From assembly GCA_963763485.1 (NCBI GenBank), contig CAVXOW010000006.1, positions 620,001 to 684,000 of the forward strand: a stretch of 64,000 nucleotides of DNA. Direction: 5' to 3'. How positions within the stretch are numbered: position 1 is the first letter of the stretch; each line of letters opens with the position of its first letter. Shown here piece by piece: positions 8,925-20,632 of the stretch. The notes under the pieces were generated by a model that saw only the letters and a list, made by a program, of their open reading frames with translations, did no database searches and was not told the DNA's origin. The position numbers and the translations under genes were made by a program. Source of the stretch: CAWCKS01 sp963763485. Its GTDB lineage: Bacteria; Pseudomonadota; Alphaproteobacteria; Rhizobiales; Xanthobacteraceae.

Positions 8925-10844
8925 CTAGCGATGCAGCCACATCCGCAGTGCGGATAGCAGTTGCTCTGTGTTCACGGGCTTGGCGAGGTAGTCGGTTGCA
9001 CCGGCCTCCAGGCACTTTTCACGATCTCCCTTCATGGCCTTTGCCGTCAGCGCGATGATCGGCAGGCGGCGATAGTCCGGCTTCTCGCGGATCGCACCCA
9101 TGGTCTGGTAGCCGTCCATCTCCGGCATCATGATGTCCATCAGCACGATGGCGAGTTCCGGTGTGCGCTCGATGAGCTCGATCGCCTCCTTGCCCGTGGT
9201 CGCGGTCAGGACCTGCATGCCGCGCCGCTCCAGCACGCTCGACAGCGCGAAGATGTTGCGCGCGTCATCGTCGACCAGCAGCACGGTGCGGCCGACCAGA
9301 TCCTCGTCGGACGAGTTCAACCGCTCCAGCATACGCTGCTTCTCGATCGGCAGATCGGTGACGACGCGGTGCAGGAACAGCGCGGTCTCATCGAGCAGTC
9401 GCTCCGGTGACTCGACCCCCTTGACCACGATGCTGCGCGCCATGGTGTGCAGCTGCGCATCCTCCTCGGCGGACAGCTCGCGGCCGGTGAACACCACCAC
9501 CGGAACCTCGGCGAGGCCGTCGTCGCGGCTGATCTCCTCGAGCACCTCGAAGCCGGTCATGTCGGGCAACCGGAGGTCGAGCACGACGCAGTCATACGGC
9601 TCCTGTCGCAAGCTGGTCAGCGCCTGACTGCCGGTTGCGGCGGTATCGATCTGGATGTCGTCGTAGCTCAGCAGCTCGCGGATGCTCATCTGCTCGGCCG
9701 GATTGTCTTCGACGACCAGCAATCGCTTGCGGCGCGGCCTGGCATAATCCTTGATTTTCGCGATTGCCGCCTGCACGCCTTCGGTCGTGGTCGGCTTGTT
9801 GACGAAGGAGAATGCGCCGCGCGCCAGCGCGTGCTGGCGATCCTCGTCCAGCGTGATGATCTGGACCGGGATATGCCGGGTCAGCGGGTTCTGCTTGAGC
9901 TGGCTCAACACCGTCCAGCCCAGCATGTCAGGCAGGAAGACGTCGAGCGAGACCGCCGTCGGCTGGAACTGCTTGGCAAGCTCGAGCGCATCGACGCCGC
10001 GCGTTGCGATCAACACCTTGAAGGCGCGATCGCGGGCAAGGTCCATGATGACGCGGGCATAGTGTGGATCGTCCTCGACGATCAGCAGGATGCTGTCGCC
10101 GGGCACGATGTCGAGACGGTCGTCGATGATTTGCTGATCGGTCGGCCGCTCGGACGCGGCCGAGAAGTCGTTGCCGTTCTCGATCAGCGCCGGGGCCGAC
10201 GCCTTGGTGACCCGCACCGCCGCGGTCGGGCCGACATATTTGAGCGGCAGATAGAGGATGAACGTCGATCCCTTGCCGGGTGTGCTGCGCAGGTGGATCT
10301 CGCCGCCCAGCAGGTTGGCGAGCTCGCGGCTGATGGCGAGGCCAAGGCCGGTGCCGCCGTACTTGCGGCTGGTCGAGGCATCGGCCTGCTGGAATGCCTC
10401 GAAGATGATGCGCTGCTTCTCCAGCGGGATGCCGATGCCGGTGTCGGAGACCTCGAACGCAACCACCGTGGATTGATTGAGCAGCGCGTGATCCGGCGAC
10501 CAGCCGCCCATCGCCGCCGCAACCTTCAGCTTGACCGAGCCCTGCTCGGTGAACTTGAAGGCGTTCGACAGCAGGTTCTTCAGCACCTGCTGCAGGCGCT
10601 TGGAGTCGGTCGTGATGGTGCGGCCGAGATTGGGGTCGATCTCGATGTCGAAGCCGACCTGACGGGTATCCGCTTCGTGGCGGAACGGCCGCGCCGTCGC
10701 CTCGATCAGGCTCGCCAGCGGGACGTCTTGCGCGTCCACCGTCACCGTACCCGACTCGATCTTCGACAGGTCGAGGATATCGCTGATCAGGTTCAACAGG
10801 TCGGTGCCGGCGCCATGGATGGTGCGCGCGAACTCGACCTGTTT
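8925..10844 (-). CDS. Poly-HAMP hybrid kinase, C-terminal part: HATPase plus three receivers
   Basis: Third reading segment of the giant kinase. It holds the end of the dimerisation helix (LISDILDLSKIESG), an HATPase_c domain with N-box LLSNAFKFTEQG, G1 DTGIGIP and G2 GGTGLGLAIS, then three tandem receivers with phospho-acceptor regions SLDVFLPD, VLDLRLPD and LMDIMMPE. The third has the complete acidic pocket LLVDDD and a C-terminal KPV. The segment is joined to the previous one by removing one T from the TTT at 10842-10844 (AAA on the coding strand). The triple receiver tail suggests internal phosphorelay or a sink. It stops 12 bases before the HWE kinase start. Confidence 0.87.
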   Translation of the reverse strand, partial: KQVEFARTIHGAGTDLLNLISDILDLSKIESGTVTVDAQDVPLASLIEATARPFRHEADTRQVGFDIEIDPNLGRTITTDSKRLQQVLKNLLSNAFKFTEQGSVKLKVAAAMGGWSPDHALLNQSTVVAFEVSDTGIGIPLEKQRIIFEAFQQADASTSRKYGGTGLGLAISRELANLLGGEIHLRSTPGKGSTFILYLPLKYVGPTAAVRVTKASAPALIENGNDFSAASERPTDQQIIDDRLDIVPGDSILLIVEDDPHYARVIMDLARDRAFKVLIATRGVDALELAKQFQPTAVSLDVFLPDMLGWTVLSQLKQNPLTRHIPVQIITLDEDRQHALARGAFSFVNKPTTTEGVQAAIAKIKDYARPRRKRLLVVEDNPAEQMSIRELLSYDDIQIDTAATGSQALTSLRQEPYDCVVLDLRLPDMTGFEVLEEISRDDGLAEVPVVVFTGRELSAEEDAQLHTMARSIVVKGVESPERLLDETALFLHRVVTDLPIEKQRMLERLNSSDEDLVGRTVLLVDDDARNIFALSSVLERRGMQVLTATTGKEAIELIERTPELAIVLMDIMMPEMDGYQTMGAIREKPDYRRLPIIALTAKAMKGDREKCLEAGATDYLAKPVNTEQLLSALRMWLHR

Positions 10845-11829
10845 CAGCCGACAGGTTGCCGTCCGGATTTTCCGTGAGCTGCTGGCCGAGGATCAGGATG
10901 CTGTTCAGCGGCGTACGCAGCTCATGCGACATGTTGGCGAGGAACTCGGACTTGTACTTCGACGTCAGGGCAAGCTCGGTCGCCTTGTCTTCCAGCGCGC
11001 GGCGGGCCTGCTCGATCTCCTGGTTCTTGCGCTCGACTTCGACGTTACGCTCGGCGAGCTGCTGCGCCTTCTGTTCGAGCTGCTCGTTGGTCTGCTGCAA
11101 CTCCGTCTGCTGCGACTGCAGTTCGTTGGCAAGCTGTTGCGACTGCTTCAGGAAGCCCTCCGTCTGCATGGTCGCTTCGATGGAGTTCAGCACGATGCCG
11201 ATCGAGTTGGTGAGCTGCTCGAGGAACGCCATTTGCAGCGCGGTGAAGGCCGACACCGAGGCGAGCTCGATCACCGCCTTGACCTCGTTCTCGAACAGCA
11301 CCGGCAGCACGACGATGTTCTGCGGCACCACCTTGAACAGCGCAGACCCAACCGGCACAGCGTGCGATGGCATGCTGTTGATCAGCATCCGGCGCTTGTC
11401 GACGGCGCACTGCCCGACCAGTCCGATCCCGAACTCGATGCGCGTGGGATGGCCGTTGGCGCCGTCGTCGGCGAACGCCGACAGCAACCGCAAGCAAGGC
11501 TGGTCGCCCGCCTCGACCTGATAGATCACGCCGAGCTGCGCATTGACCAGCGGCGTCAGCTCGCTGAGCAGCAGCCGGCCGACCGTCGAAAGATCGCGCT
11601 GGCCCTGCAGCATGTTGGTGAACCTGGCGAGGTTGGTCTTCAACCAGTCCTGCTCGGTGTTGCGGTCGGTGGTGAGCCGCAGGTTGTCGATCATCGTATT
11701 GATGTTGTCTTTCAGCTCCGCCACCTCGCCGCGGGCGTCGACCTGAATCGAGCGCGTCAGGTCGCCCTTGGTCACGGCCGTCGCGACTTCGGCGATGGCA
11801 CGCACCTGCGTGGTCAGGTTCGCCGCCAA
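10845..11829 (-). CDS. Poly-HAMP hybrid kinase, middle part: last HAMP, GAF, coiled coil, HisKA
   Basis: Middle reading segment. It opens with the final HAMP-like unit (NLTTQVRAIAEV, NTMIDNLRL), then a GAF domain of about 150 residues, a long Gln/Glu-rich coiled coil (QQLANELQSQQTELQQ) and the HisKA H-box FLANMSHELRTPLNS carrying the phospho-acceptor His. The frame shifts at both ends: one extra A at 11828-11829 and one extra T at 10842-10844. Repaired, the whole protein runs 15250 to 8925 and is 2107 residues, with no membrane segment. GAF domains bind small ligands, so this may be the true input domain. Confidence 0.87.
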
Positions 11830-15250
<3,421 letters not shown>

Positions 15251-15446
15251 TGATAAGCCTCCCGATAAACGCAAGCGCGAGCTCAGGCGACGCGTCCGGC
15301 GCGACGCCTGTCTCCGCCACAAGTGCTTGAGATTAAAATACTTTTTTGGTAACCGATCATCGATCCGAGCGCCTCGAGCCGAGAGCAAGAGCGGGTCGGG
15401 TCAAGTTCCATGGACAGCATCAGCCAGAGCCCCGTCAGCCCGCTTT

Positions 15447-15471
15447 AACGTCCGGGGCGCAATCAAGTTCC
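15447..15471 (-). promoter_or_regulatory. EcfG-type (general stress sigma) promoter upstream of the kinase operon
   Basis: On the minus strand GGAAC (15471-15467), 16 bases, then CGTT (15450-15447): an exact match to the EcfG consensus of alphaproteobacteria. It points toward the poly-HAMP kinase about 190 bases downstream, with no other gene between. The long leader is a reservation. Confidence 0.5.
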
Positions 15472-15532
15472 GGCACTTCCTTGAAGGCCTTGATTAAGAT
15501 CGCGACCCGGCGATCATTGACCGCAGGTCTGA

Positions 15533-15637
15533 CTAGGCTGCCAACAATTTTTCCAGCCGGATCGGCAGGTCGCGGACCCGGATGCCGGTGGCGTGGTAGA
15601 CCGCATTGGCCACCGCGGCCGCGGTGCCGACATTACC
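15533..15637 (-). pseudogene. C-terminal remnant of a xanthine dehydrogenase-type molybdopterin subunit
   Basis: The minus strand encodes 34 codons ending in a stop at 15533-15535. They read like the end of xanthine dehydrogenase/isoquinoline oxidoreductase large subunits: VGTAAAVANAVYHATG then IRVRDLPIRLEKLL. Nothing upstream (15640-15760) continues the homology, so this is a tail left after deletion or rearrangement. It marks a breakpoint between the kinase operon and the PRC/DUF892 pair. The rest of 15251-15800 holds the EcfG-like site and no other gene I can support. Confidence 0.6.
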
Positions 15638-15800
15638 CAACTCAACTCAACTCGCGCCGGCTCCAGCCGCAGGAGAGCGCAACGAGTTGTGCCGGTGAGT
15701 CTGCGGATGTGATCGAAATCAACAACACTCGTCGTGATAGTTTGTCGCTCGTGTGATCACATCAAGCTGAATTCACCCGGCGCGAGCGGACCAAACAGAA

Positions 15801-15824
15801 AGGCCCGCCAGTGTTGGCGGGCCT
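15801..15824 (-). terminator. Rho-independent terminator of the PRC-barrel gene
   Basis: Perfect 10-base stem AGGCCCGCCA / TGGCGGGCCT with a 4-base loop, 18 bases after the PRC-barrel stop. On the minus strand it is followed by a T-rich stretch (TTTCTGTTT). Confidence 0.8.
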
Positions 15825-15841
15825 CTTGACGGGTGTGGTCA

Positions 15842-16204
15842 TCATACCAGCGGAACCCCGTAGTAGTCGTTAACCGCGCGAGCCCGTGACGGATCGCCCC
15901 AATTCCAGTTGTCGTCGTTGGCGTATTTTGGCGCGCCCTTAAGCTGCTGCTCGGTAATACCGGTCCGATAACCGCCCAGCGCGGTGTCATATTTGAGCGA
16001 CTGCCACGGCAGCGGATAGTGGTCGTTGCCGATTCCGAGAAATCCGCCGAAGCTCAGGACGGCGTAGGATACGCTCCCGCTCTTCTTGTCGATCATGACG
16101 CGCTCGATCGAGCCGATCTTCTTGTCACCAACGCCATAGACTGCAGTTCCCTCGACCTTGTCGCTGCCGATCAGGGTTCCGGTTTCGCGTGCTTCTGTTG
16201 TCAT
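15842..16204 (-). CDS. PRC-barrel domain protein
   Basis: A 120-residue soluble protein with one PRC-barrel: TLIGSDKVEGTAVYG, then KKIGSIERVMIDKKSGSVSYAVLSFGGFLGIG and YPLPWQSLKYD, a pattern shared with many rhizobial PRC proteins. ATG 16204 follows GGAGAG at about 7 bases; the longer frame to 16327 lacks a site. PRC domains occur in RNA processing, photosynthetic reaction centres and stress proteins, and its biochemical role here is unknown. It is divergent from a DUF892 gene, and both have GGAAC-type upstream elements, which supports a stress role. A strong terminator follows. Confidence 0.85.
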   Translation of the reverse strand: MTTEARETGTLIGSDKVEGTAVYGVGDKKIGSIERVMIDKKSGSVSYAVLSFGGFLGIGNDHYPLPWQSLKYDTALGGYRTGITEQQLKGAPKYANDDNWNWGDPSRARAVNDYYGVPLV

Positions 16205-16230
16205 CTCGTCTCTCCATTTCGCCAGGAGAC

Positions 16231-16255
16231 AACTGTGGCTGCGTGAAGCCGTTCC
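16231..16255 (-). promoter_or_regulatory. EcfG-like promoter of the PRC-barrel gene
   Basis: GGAAC (16255-16251), 16 bases, AGTT (16234-16231) on the minus strand, ending 27 bases before the ATG at 16204. Consensus is GGAAC-N16/17-CGTT, so one -10 base differs. Confidence 0.45.
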
Positions 16256-16385
16256 TCGAACTTGGACGCGTTGTTTGCGGTTCCAAGGTTCGCTCATCGG
16301 TACATCGCCCCCACCGGTGAACCACACCTGGCAGGTTCATGCCGATACTCTGATACGCGCGAAGTCTCGGCTGTTTGCGAGGAGA

Positions 16386-16410
16386 GGAACAAGCCACGTT
16401 CCGGCGAGTT
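16386..16410 (+). promoter_or_regulatory. EcfG-like promoter of the DUF892 gene
   Basis: GGAAC (16386-16390), 16 bases, AGTT (16407-16410), ending 34 bases before the ATG at 16444. Same spacing and same -10 variant as the element in front of the divergent PRC gene. Confidence 0.45.
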
Positions 16411-16443
16411 CGCCTTCGCACCTCCAACGCTGAGAGAAATCCA

Positions 16444-16947
16444 ATGGCAAAAGAAAAAACGCTAAACGACCTCTTCCACGACACACTCAAGGACATCTAT
16501 TTCGCCGAGAAGAAGATCCTTTCTGCCCTGCCGAAGATGGCGAAGGCTGCGCACAGCGACGAGTTGCGCGAGGCATTCGAAAGGCATGAGGGCGAAACCG
16601 AACAACACGTGGCGCGACTCGAGCAGGTCTTTGAAGAGATCGATGCAAAGCCGCAAGGCAAGACCTGTGACGCCATCATGGGCATCATCTCCGAAGGCCA
16701 GGAGATCATGAAGGAGTACAAGGGCACGGCGGCGCTCGACGCTGGATTATTGGCCGCGGCTCAGGCCGTCGAACACTACGAGATTTCCCGTTACGGCACC
16801 TTGATCACCTGGGCCAACGAGCTGGGTCTCGAAACAGCGCCTGGACTGCTCAAGCAGACGCTCGGCGAGGAAGAGGAAACCGACGAAACGCTCACCGAAA
16901 TCGCGGAGACTGTCGTCAACCAGGAAGCCCAGGAGGCCGCCGAATAG
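16444..16947 (+). CDS. DUF892 (YciE/YciF-type) ferritin-like protein
   Basis: A 167-residue all-helical protein of the YciE/YciF (DUF892) family, a ferritin-like fold tied to stress conditions. Typical segments are LNDLFHDTLKDIYFAEKKIL, LREAFERHEGETEQHVARLEQVF and a VEHYEISRYGTLITWA helix; Glu and His residues in these helices correspond to the di-metal ligands in the family. Start at ATG 16444, since the frame upstream to 16375 has no family similarity. Divergent from the PRC-barrel gene with matching EcfG-like promoters. Actual substrate or metal is not established. Confidence 0.9.
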   Translation: MAKEKTLNDLFHDTLKDIYFAEKKILSALPKMAKAAHSDELREAFERHEGETEQHVARLEQVFEEIDAKPQGKTCDAIMGIISEGQEIMKEYKGTAALDAGLLAAAQAVEHYEISRYGTLITWANELGLETAPGLLKQTLGEEEETDETLTEIAETVVNQEAQEAAE

Positions 16948-17075
16948 CAACGGTACGGATTCTCGCCAATCCGCTCAAATCAGCGCGCTTGGCAGCCATC
17001 CTGCTGAGCAGCGTCGCTGACCTCACACTGAAGGCACTGATCCGCTATAGTCGACGCGTCGCGGGGAGCGGGTGA

Positions 17076-17759
17076 GTGCCACAGAAGGTTTCGACGGTCA
17101 AAGGACTCTCGTTTGCAGTCGGAGACGTTAGCGTCTCCGCGCTGCTCGAGGCGCCGCGCAACGCTGCGGCGTTGCTCGTGCTCGCGCACGGCGCCGGAGC
17201 CGGCATGACGCATCCCTTCATGGCGGCAATGGCAGGCGGCCTTGCGGAGCGCGCAATTGCCACGCTGCGCTACCAGTTCCCCTATATGGAGCGCGGCAGC
17301 AAGCGGCCCGACCCGCCGCAGCTTGCGCAAGCCGCCGTCCGCGCCGCAGTTGCTGCGGCGGCTCAAGTTCAACCAGAACTTCCACTGTTTGCCGGCGGCA
17401 AATCCTTCGGCGGGCGAATGAGTTCGCAGGCGCAGGCGAAGACACCGCTCAACGGCGTGCGCGGTCTGGTTTTCGTCGGCTTCCCGTTGCATCCGGCCGG
17501 CAAGCCGTCGCAGGATCGCGCAAAACATCTCTTCGAGGTCAAGATCCCGATGCTGTTCCTGCAGGGGACACGAGATGCGCTCGCCGAGCTCACGCTGCTC
17601 GAGCCGGTCTGCAAGTCGCTCGGCAAGCGCGCGACGTTAGAGTTGTTTGCGGACGCCGATCACTCCTTTCATGTACCGGCGAAAAGCGGACGGAAGGACA
17701 CTGAGGTGTTTGCCGAGCTGCTCGACGTAACCGCCGCGTGGATCAAGGAGCACATCTGA
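17076..17759 (+). CDS. Alpha/beta hydrolase of the KANL3/TEX30 (dienelactone hydrolase-like) type
   Basis: A 227-residue cytoplasmic alpha/beta hydrolase starting with GTG 17076 (GGGGAG 8 bases upstream). VLAHGAGAGMTHPFM forms the oxyanion region, GGKSFGGRM carries the nucleophile Ser, FLQGTRDALA the acid Asp and ADADHSFHVP the catalytic His. Length and the KSFGG nucleophile elbow fit the small KANL3/TEX30-like bacterial hydrolases. No signal peptide. Substrate unknown. It stands alone between DUF892 and the amidohydrolase cluster; about 190 bases of non-coding DNA follow. Confidence 0.85.
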   Translation: MPQKVSTVKGLSFAVGDVSVSALLEAPRNAAALLVLAHGAGAGMTHPFMAAMAGGLAERAIATLRYQFPYMERGSKRPDPPQLAQAAVRAAVAAAAQVQPELPLFAGGKSFGGRMSSQAQAKTPLNGVRGLVFVGFPLHPAGKPSQDRAKHLFEVKIPMLFLQGTRDALAELTLLEPVCKSLGKRATLELFADADHSFHVPAKSGRKDTEVFAELLDVTAAWIKEHI

Positions 17760-17946
17760 CGTCAGCACCCAGCACCCAGCGGTGCCCGACAAGTGCTGCC
17801 ATCGGCCACCGCCTGGCTTTCGCGGCGCAGCATGCCGAAAATAAGCGAAGCGGCGTGCACTGCGCACATCAACATCAGCCAAGACATCGCTGGCTCTGCT
17901 CGCTAAACTCGATTCCTGCGCATTCAACGCCTGAGGACAACACGCC

Positions 17947-18997
17947 GTGCAAATCGATTGCGACCTGCACCCGGGACTGGAAGGCACGCGCAGCACGCTG
18001 TTGCCCTATCTCGACGATCACTGGAAAGAGCAGGTTCTGACGCGCGGCATCGACGGCCTCGACCTGCAAAGCTATCCGCCGGCCATGCCCTTGTGCTGCC
18101 GTCCTGACTGGCGTCCGGTGAAAGGCAAGCCCGGCAGCGATTTTGACCAGTTCCGCGCCCAGGCACTCGACAAGTTCGGCACCTCGCTCGGCATCCTGAA
18201 TGTGCTCTACGGCGCCCAGGCCGTGCACGACCCCTACATGGCGTCGGCCTTCTGCAAGGCGATCAACGACTGGATCGCAACCGACTGGCTGTCGCGCGAC
18301 CCGCGGCTTCGCGCGTCGATCGTGATCCCGCTGCAGGACCCCGAGCTCGCGATCGAGGAGATCGAGCGGCGCGCCGCCGACAAGCGCTTCGTGTCGGTCC
18401 TGGTGCTGGCGCAGAACGAGGATTTGCTCGGGCGGCGGCAGTACTGGCCGATCTGGAAGGCCGCGGAACAACACCAGCTGCCGCTCGCGATCCACGCCGG
18501 CAGCCAATACCGCACCGCGCCGAGTTCGATCGGCTGGCCGTCCTACCGCTACGAATATTACATGGCGAAGTCGCAGGCGTTTCAGGCGCAGCTGTTGAGC
18601 CTCGTGCTCGAAGGCGTGTTCGGAAAATTCCCCAAGCTCAAGGTCGTGCTGATGGAATCCGGCGTCAGCTGGCTGCCGGCCTTCATGTGGCGCGCTGACA
18701 AGACCTGGAAAGGCGTCCGCGTCGAGGTGCCCTGGGTCGAGCAGCCGCCGTCCCAATTGATGCGCGAACACGTCCGCCTGACGACGCAGCCGTTCGAACT
18801 CGCCGCCCGACCGCGGCGGTGTCGAGGGTCTGATCGACCAGATCGGTTCCGATCGCATGCTGCTGTTCGCGAGCGACTATCCGCACTGGCAGTTCGACGG
18901 CGACGCCGTCGTGCCGCCGCATATCCCGGCCTCAATCGTCAAGCGCATGCAGACCGACAATCCGCTGGAAACCTTTGCGCGGCTGCGCGCTAACTAG
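17947..18997 (+). CDS. Amidohydrolase-2 family metal-dependent hydrolase/decarboxylase, frameshifted
   Basis: Amidohydrolase of the ACMSD/LigW-like group (TIM barrel, often a metal-dependent decarboxylase or hydrolase of ring compounds). GTG 17947 begins directly with the DCDLHP metal motif; later come LPLAIHAGSQ (metal His), VVLMESGVSWLPAF and, after the shift, LLFASDYPHWQFDG with the catalytic Asp. One extra C in the CCC at 18806-18808 breaks the frame; removing it gives FELAADRGGVEGL and a 349-residue protein ending at 18997. Unrepaired, the frame stops at 18993 with a nonsense tail. It pairs with the next amidohydrolase and a Rieske ferredoxin. Confidence 0.85.
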
Positions 18998-19045
18998 CGC
19001 ATGATCCCGAAAAGTGGATACCGGTTTTCGGATCAGATCATGCGC
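18997..19045. repeat. Short intergenic palindrome (GCGCATGATC ... GATCATGCGC)
   Basis: Arms GCGCATGATC (18997-19006) and GATCATGCGC (19036-19045) enclose a second complementary pair (CCGAAAA / TTTTCGG). This is a common dispersed palindrome of Bradyrhizobium and related rhizobia. It overlaps the last base of the preceding stop codon and lies just before the next ribosome site, so its hairpin would be in the intercistronic mRNA. Confidence 0.75.
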
Positions 19046-19068
19046 AAGAAAATGGAAGGAGGACTCAA

Positions 19069-20190
19069 ATGACCGACGTTCTCGACCGCATGGACGACGA
19101 CACCGCGCTCCGCAGCGACGCGCGATCGAAGCTGAAGATCATCGATTGCGATATCCATCCGAGCCTGCGCTCGCGTGAGGACCTCTTCCCCTTCCTGGAG
19201 AAACGCTGGCAGGAGCACCTCAAAACCTACGGCGCGCACATCCGCAATCCCTTCACGTCGACCACGCCCTACCCGCGCATCGCCCCCCTGATCTCGCGCC
19301 GCGACGCCTGGCCGCCGACCGGCGGCCCGCCCGGCTCCGACCTTGCCTTCATGCAGAAGCAACACCTTGATCCCTACAACGTCGAGTTCGGATTGCTGCA
19401 GGTGCTCGACCTCAGCATCTTCTCGCAGGTCAATCTCGAACTCGGTGCGGCCCTGCAGTATGCGATCAACGAGTGGCAGTACGAAGTTTTCCAGCGCCCC
19501 GATCCGCGGCTGCGCGCGTCGATCATCGTCGGCCAGGACGATCCGGTCTCTGCGGTGAAAGAGATCGAACGCTGCGCCGTGCTCGGCCGCCACGTCCAGG
19601 TCAACATCTCGCCGCGCGCCAACGAGCCGCTCGGCCGCCGCAAATACTGGCCGATCTATGAGGCCGCCGAAGCCGCGAACCTGCCGCTCGGCATTCACGT
19701 CGGCGGTTACGGTGGCCATGCCCCGACCGCCAGCGGCTGGCCGTCCTATTATAATGAGGAGCATCATTCCAACGCACAGTCGGTGGCAGCGCAGCTGTCG
19801 AGCCTCGTGATCGAGGGCGTGCCGGAAAGATTCCCGAAACTGAAGTTCGTCTTCATCGAGGGCGGGTTTGGCTGGGTGCCGGCGATCACCTGGCGCATGG
19901 ACCAGCATTTCGAGCGCTTCCGCAGCGAGGTGCCGCATCTCAAGCGCCGGCCGTCGGAGTACGTCAAACAAAGCTTCTGGTTCACCACGCAGCCGATGGA
20001 GGAGCCGGAAAGCGCCGAGCACCTGCGCCAGGTGATCGAGTGGATCGGCATCGACCGGCTGCTGTTCTCCTCGGATTATCCGCACTGGGACTTTGACGAT
20101 CCGCGCTACGCTTTCCGCACCCCGCTATCGGAGGCCGAGCGGCTGAAGATCTTCAATACCAATGCCCGCGCGGTGTACCGGTTCAACTGA
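19069..20190 (+). CDS. Amidohydrolase-2 family protein
   Basis: Intact 373-residue paralogue of the preceding gene. IIDCDIHPSL supplies the D-x-H metal motif near residue 27; LPLGIHVGGYGG the next metal His; FVFIEGGFGWVPA and DRLLFSSDYPHWDFDDP the C-terminal catalytic region. GGAGGA 6 bases before ATG 19069. The pair share order and spacing of motifs along their length and may form a hetero-oligomer or act on successive intermediates; a Rieske ferredoxin follows 3 bases after its stop. Related enzymes decarboxylate or hydrolyse carboxylated aromatics, but the substrate is not readable here. Confidence 0.9.
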   Translation: MTDVLDRMDDDTALRSDARSKLKIIDCDIHPSLRSREDLFPFLEKRWQEHLKTYGAHIRNPFTSTTPYPRIAPLISRRDAWPPTGGPPGSDLAFMQKQHLDPYNVEFGLLQVLDLSIFSQVNLELGAALQYAINEWQYEVFQRPDPRLRASIIVGQDDPVSAVKEIERCAVLGRHVQVNISPRANEPLGRRKYWPIYEAAEAANLPLGIHVGGYGGHAPTASGWPSYYNEEHHSNAQSVAAQLSSLVIEGVPERFPKLKFVFIEGGFGWVPAITWRMDQHFERFRSEVPHLKRRPSEYVKQSFWFTTQPMEEPESAEHLRQVIEWIGIDRLLFSSDYPHWDFDDPRYAFRTPLSEAERLKIFNTNARAVYRFN

Positions 20191-20193
20191 GCA

Positions 20194-20607
20194 ATGGTGC
20201 GTTACGTCGCTACGAAAACCTCAGATATTCCAGCCGGCGGCAACAAGGTCGTCAGCGTCGGCGGCCGCGAGATCGTGATCTTCCACGCCAACGGCGAGTT
20301 CTTCGCGCTGCTGAACCGCTGCCCGCACGAAGGCGCGCCGCTGTCGCATGCCGTCTGCGTCGCGCACCTGCATTCGAGCGAACCAGGTGAGTTCAAGCGA
20401 TCGCGGGTCGGCGAGCTCCTGCGCTGTCCCTGGCACGGCTGGGAATACGACATGCGCACCGGACAATCTTATTGCGATCCGTCGCGACTCAAGGTGCGTG
20501 CCTACCCGGTGACCGTGGTACGCGGCGACGGCTTGGTCGAAGGCCCCTTCGTCGCGGAGACCTTTCCGGTCACGGTCGAAGACAGCTACGTGTTGATCGA
20601 CGTCTAG
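20194..20607 (+). CDS. Rieske [2Fe-2S] ferredoxin-type protein
   Basis: A 137-residue Rieske protein: cluster motif 1 CPHEGAPLSH (Cys and His ligands) and motif 2 CPWHGWEYD (Cys and His ligands), followed by KVRAYPV. Size and lack of a signal or membrane anchor fit a soluble ferredoxin or small component of a ring-hydroxylating system. About 26 extra residues lie between the ligand pairs compared with minimal ferredoxins. Only 3 bases separate it from the amidohydrolase, so they are co-transcribed. No oxygenase alpha subunit or reductase is visible nearby, so its electron partner is missing from the window. Confidence 0.9.
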   Translation: MVRYVATKTSDIPAGGNKVVSVGGREIVIFHANGEFFALLNRCPHEGAPLSHAVCVAHLHSSEPGEFKRSRVGELLRCPWHGWEYDMRTGQSYCDPSRLKVRAYPVTVVRGDGLVEGPFVAETFPVTVEDSYVLIDV

Positions 20608-20632
20608 GGCAGCACGCTCCGTCCCGCTGGCG

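Noticed and set aside
9447..10877. 476-codon plus-strand frame inside the kinase C-terminal region
   Set aside because: Antisense shadow of HATPase and receiver coding sequence with Arg/Gly/Asp-rich composition.
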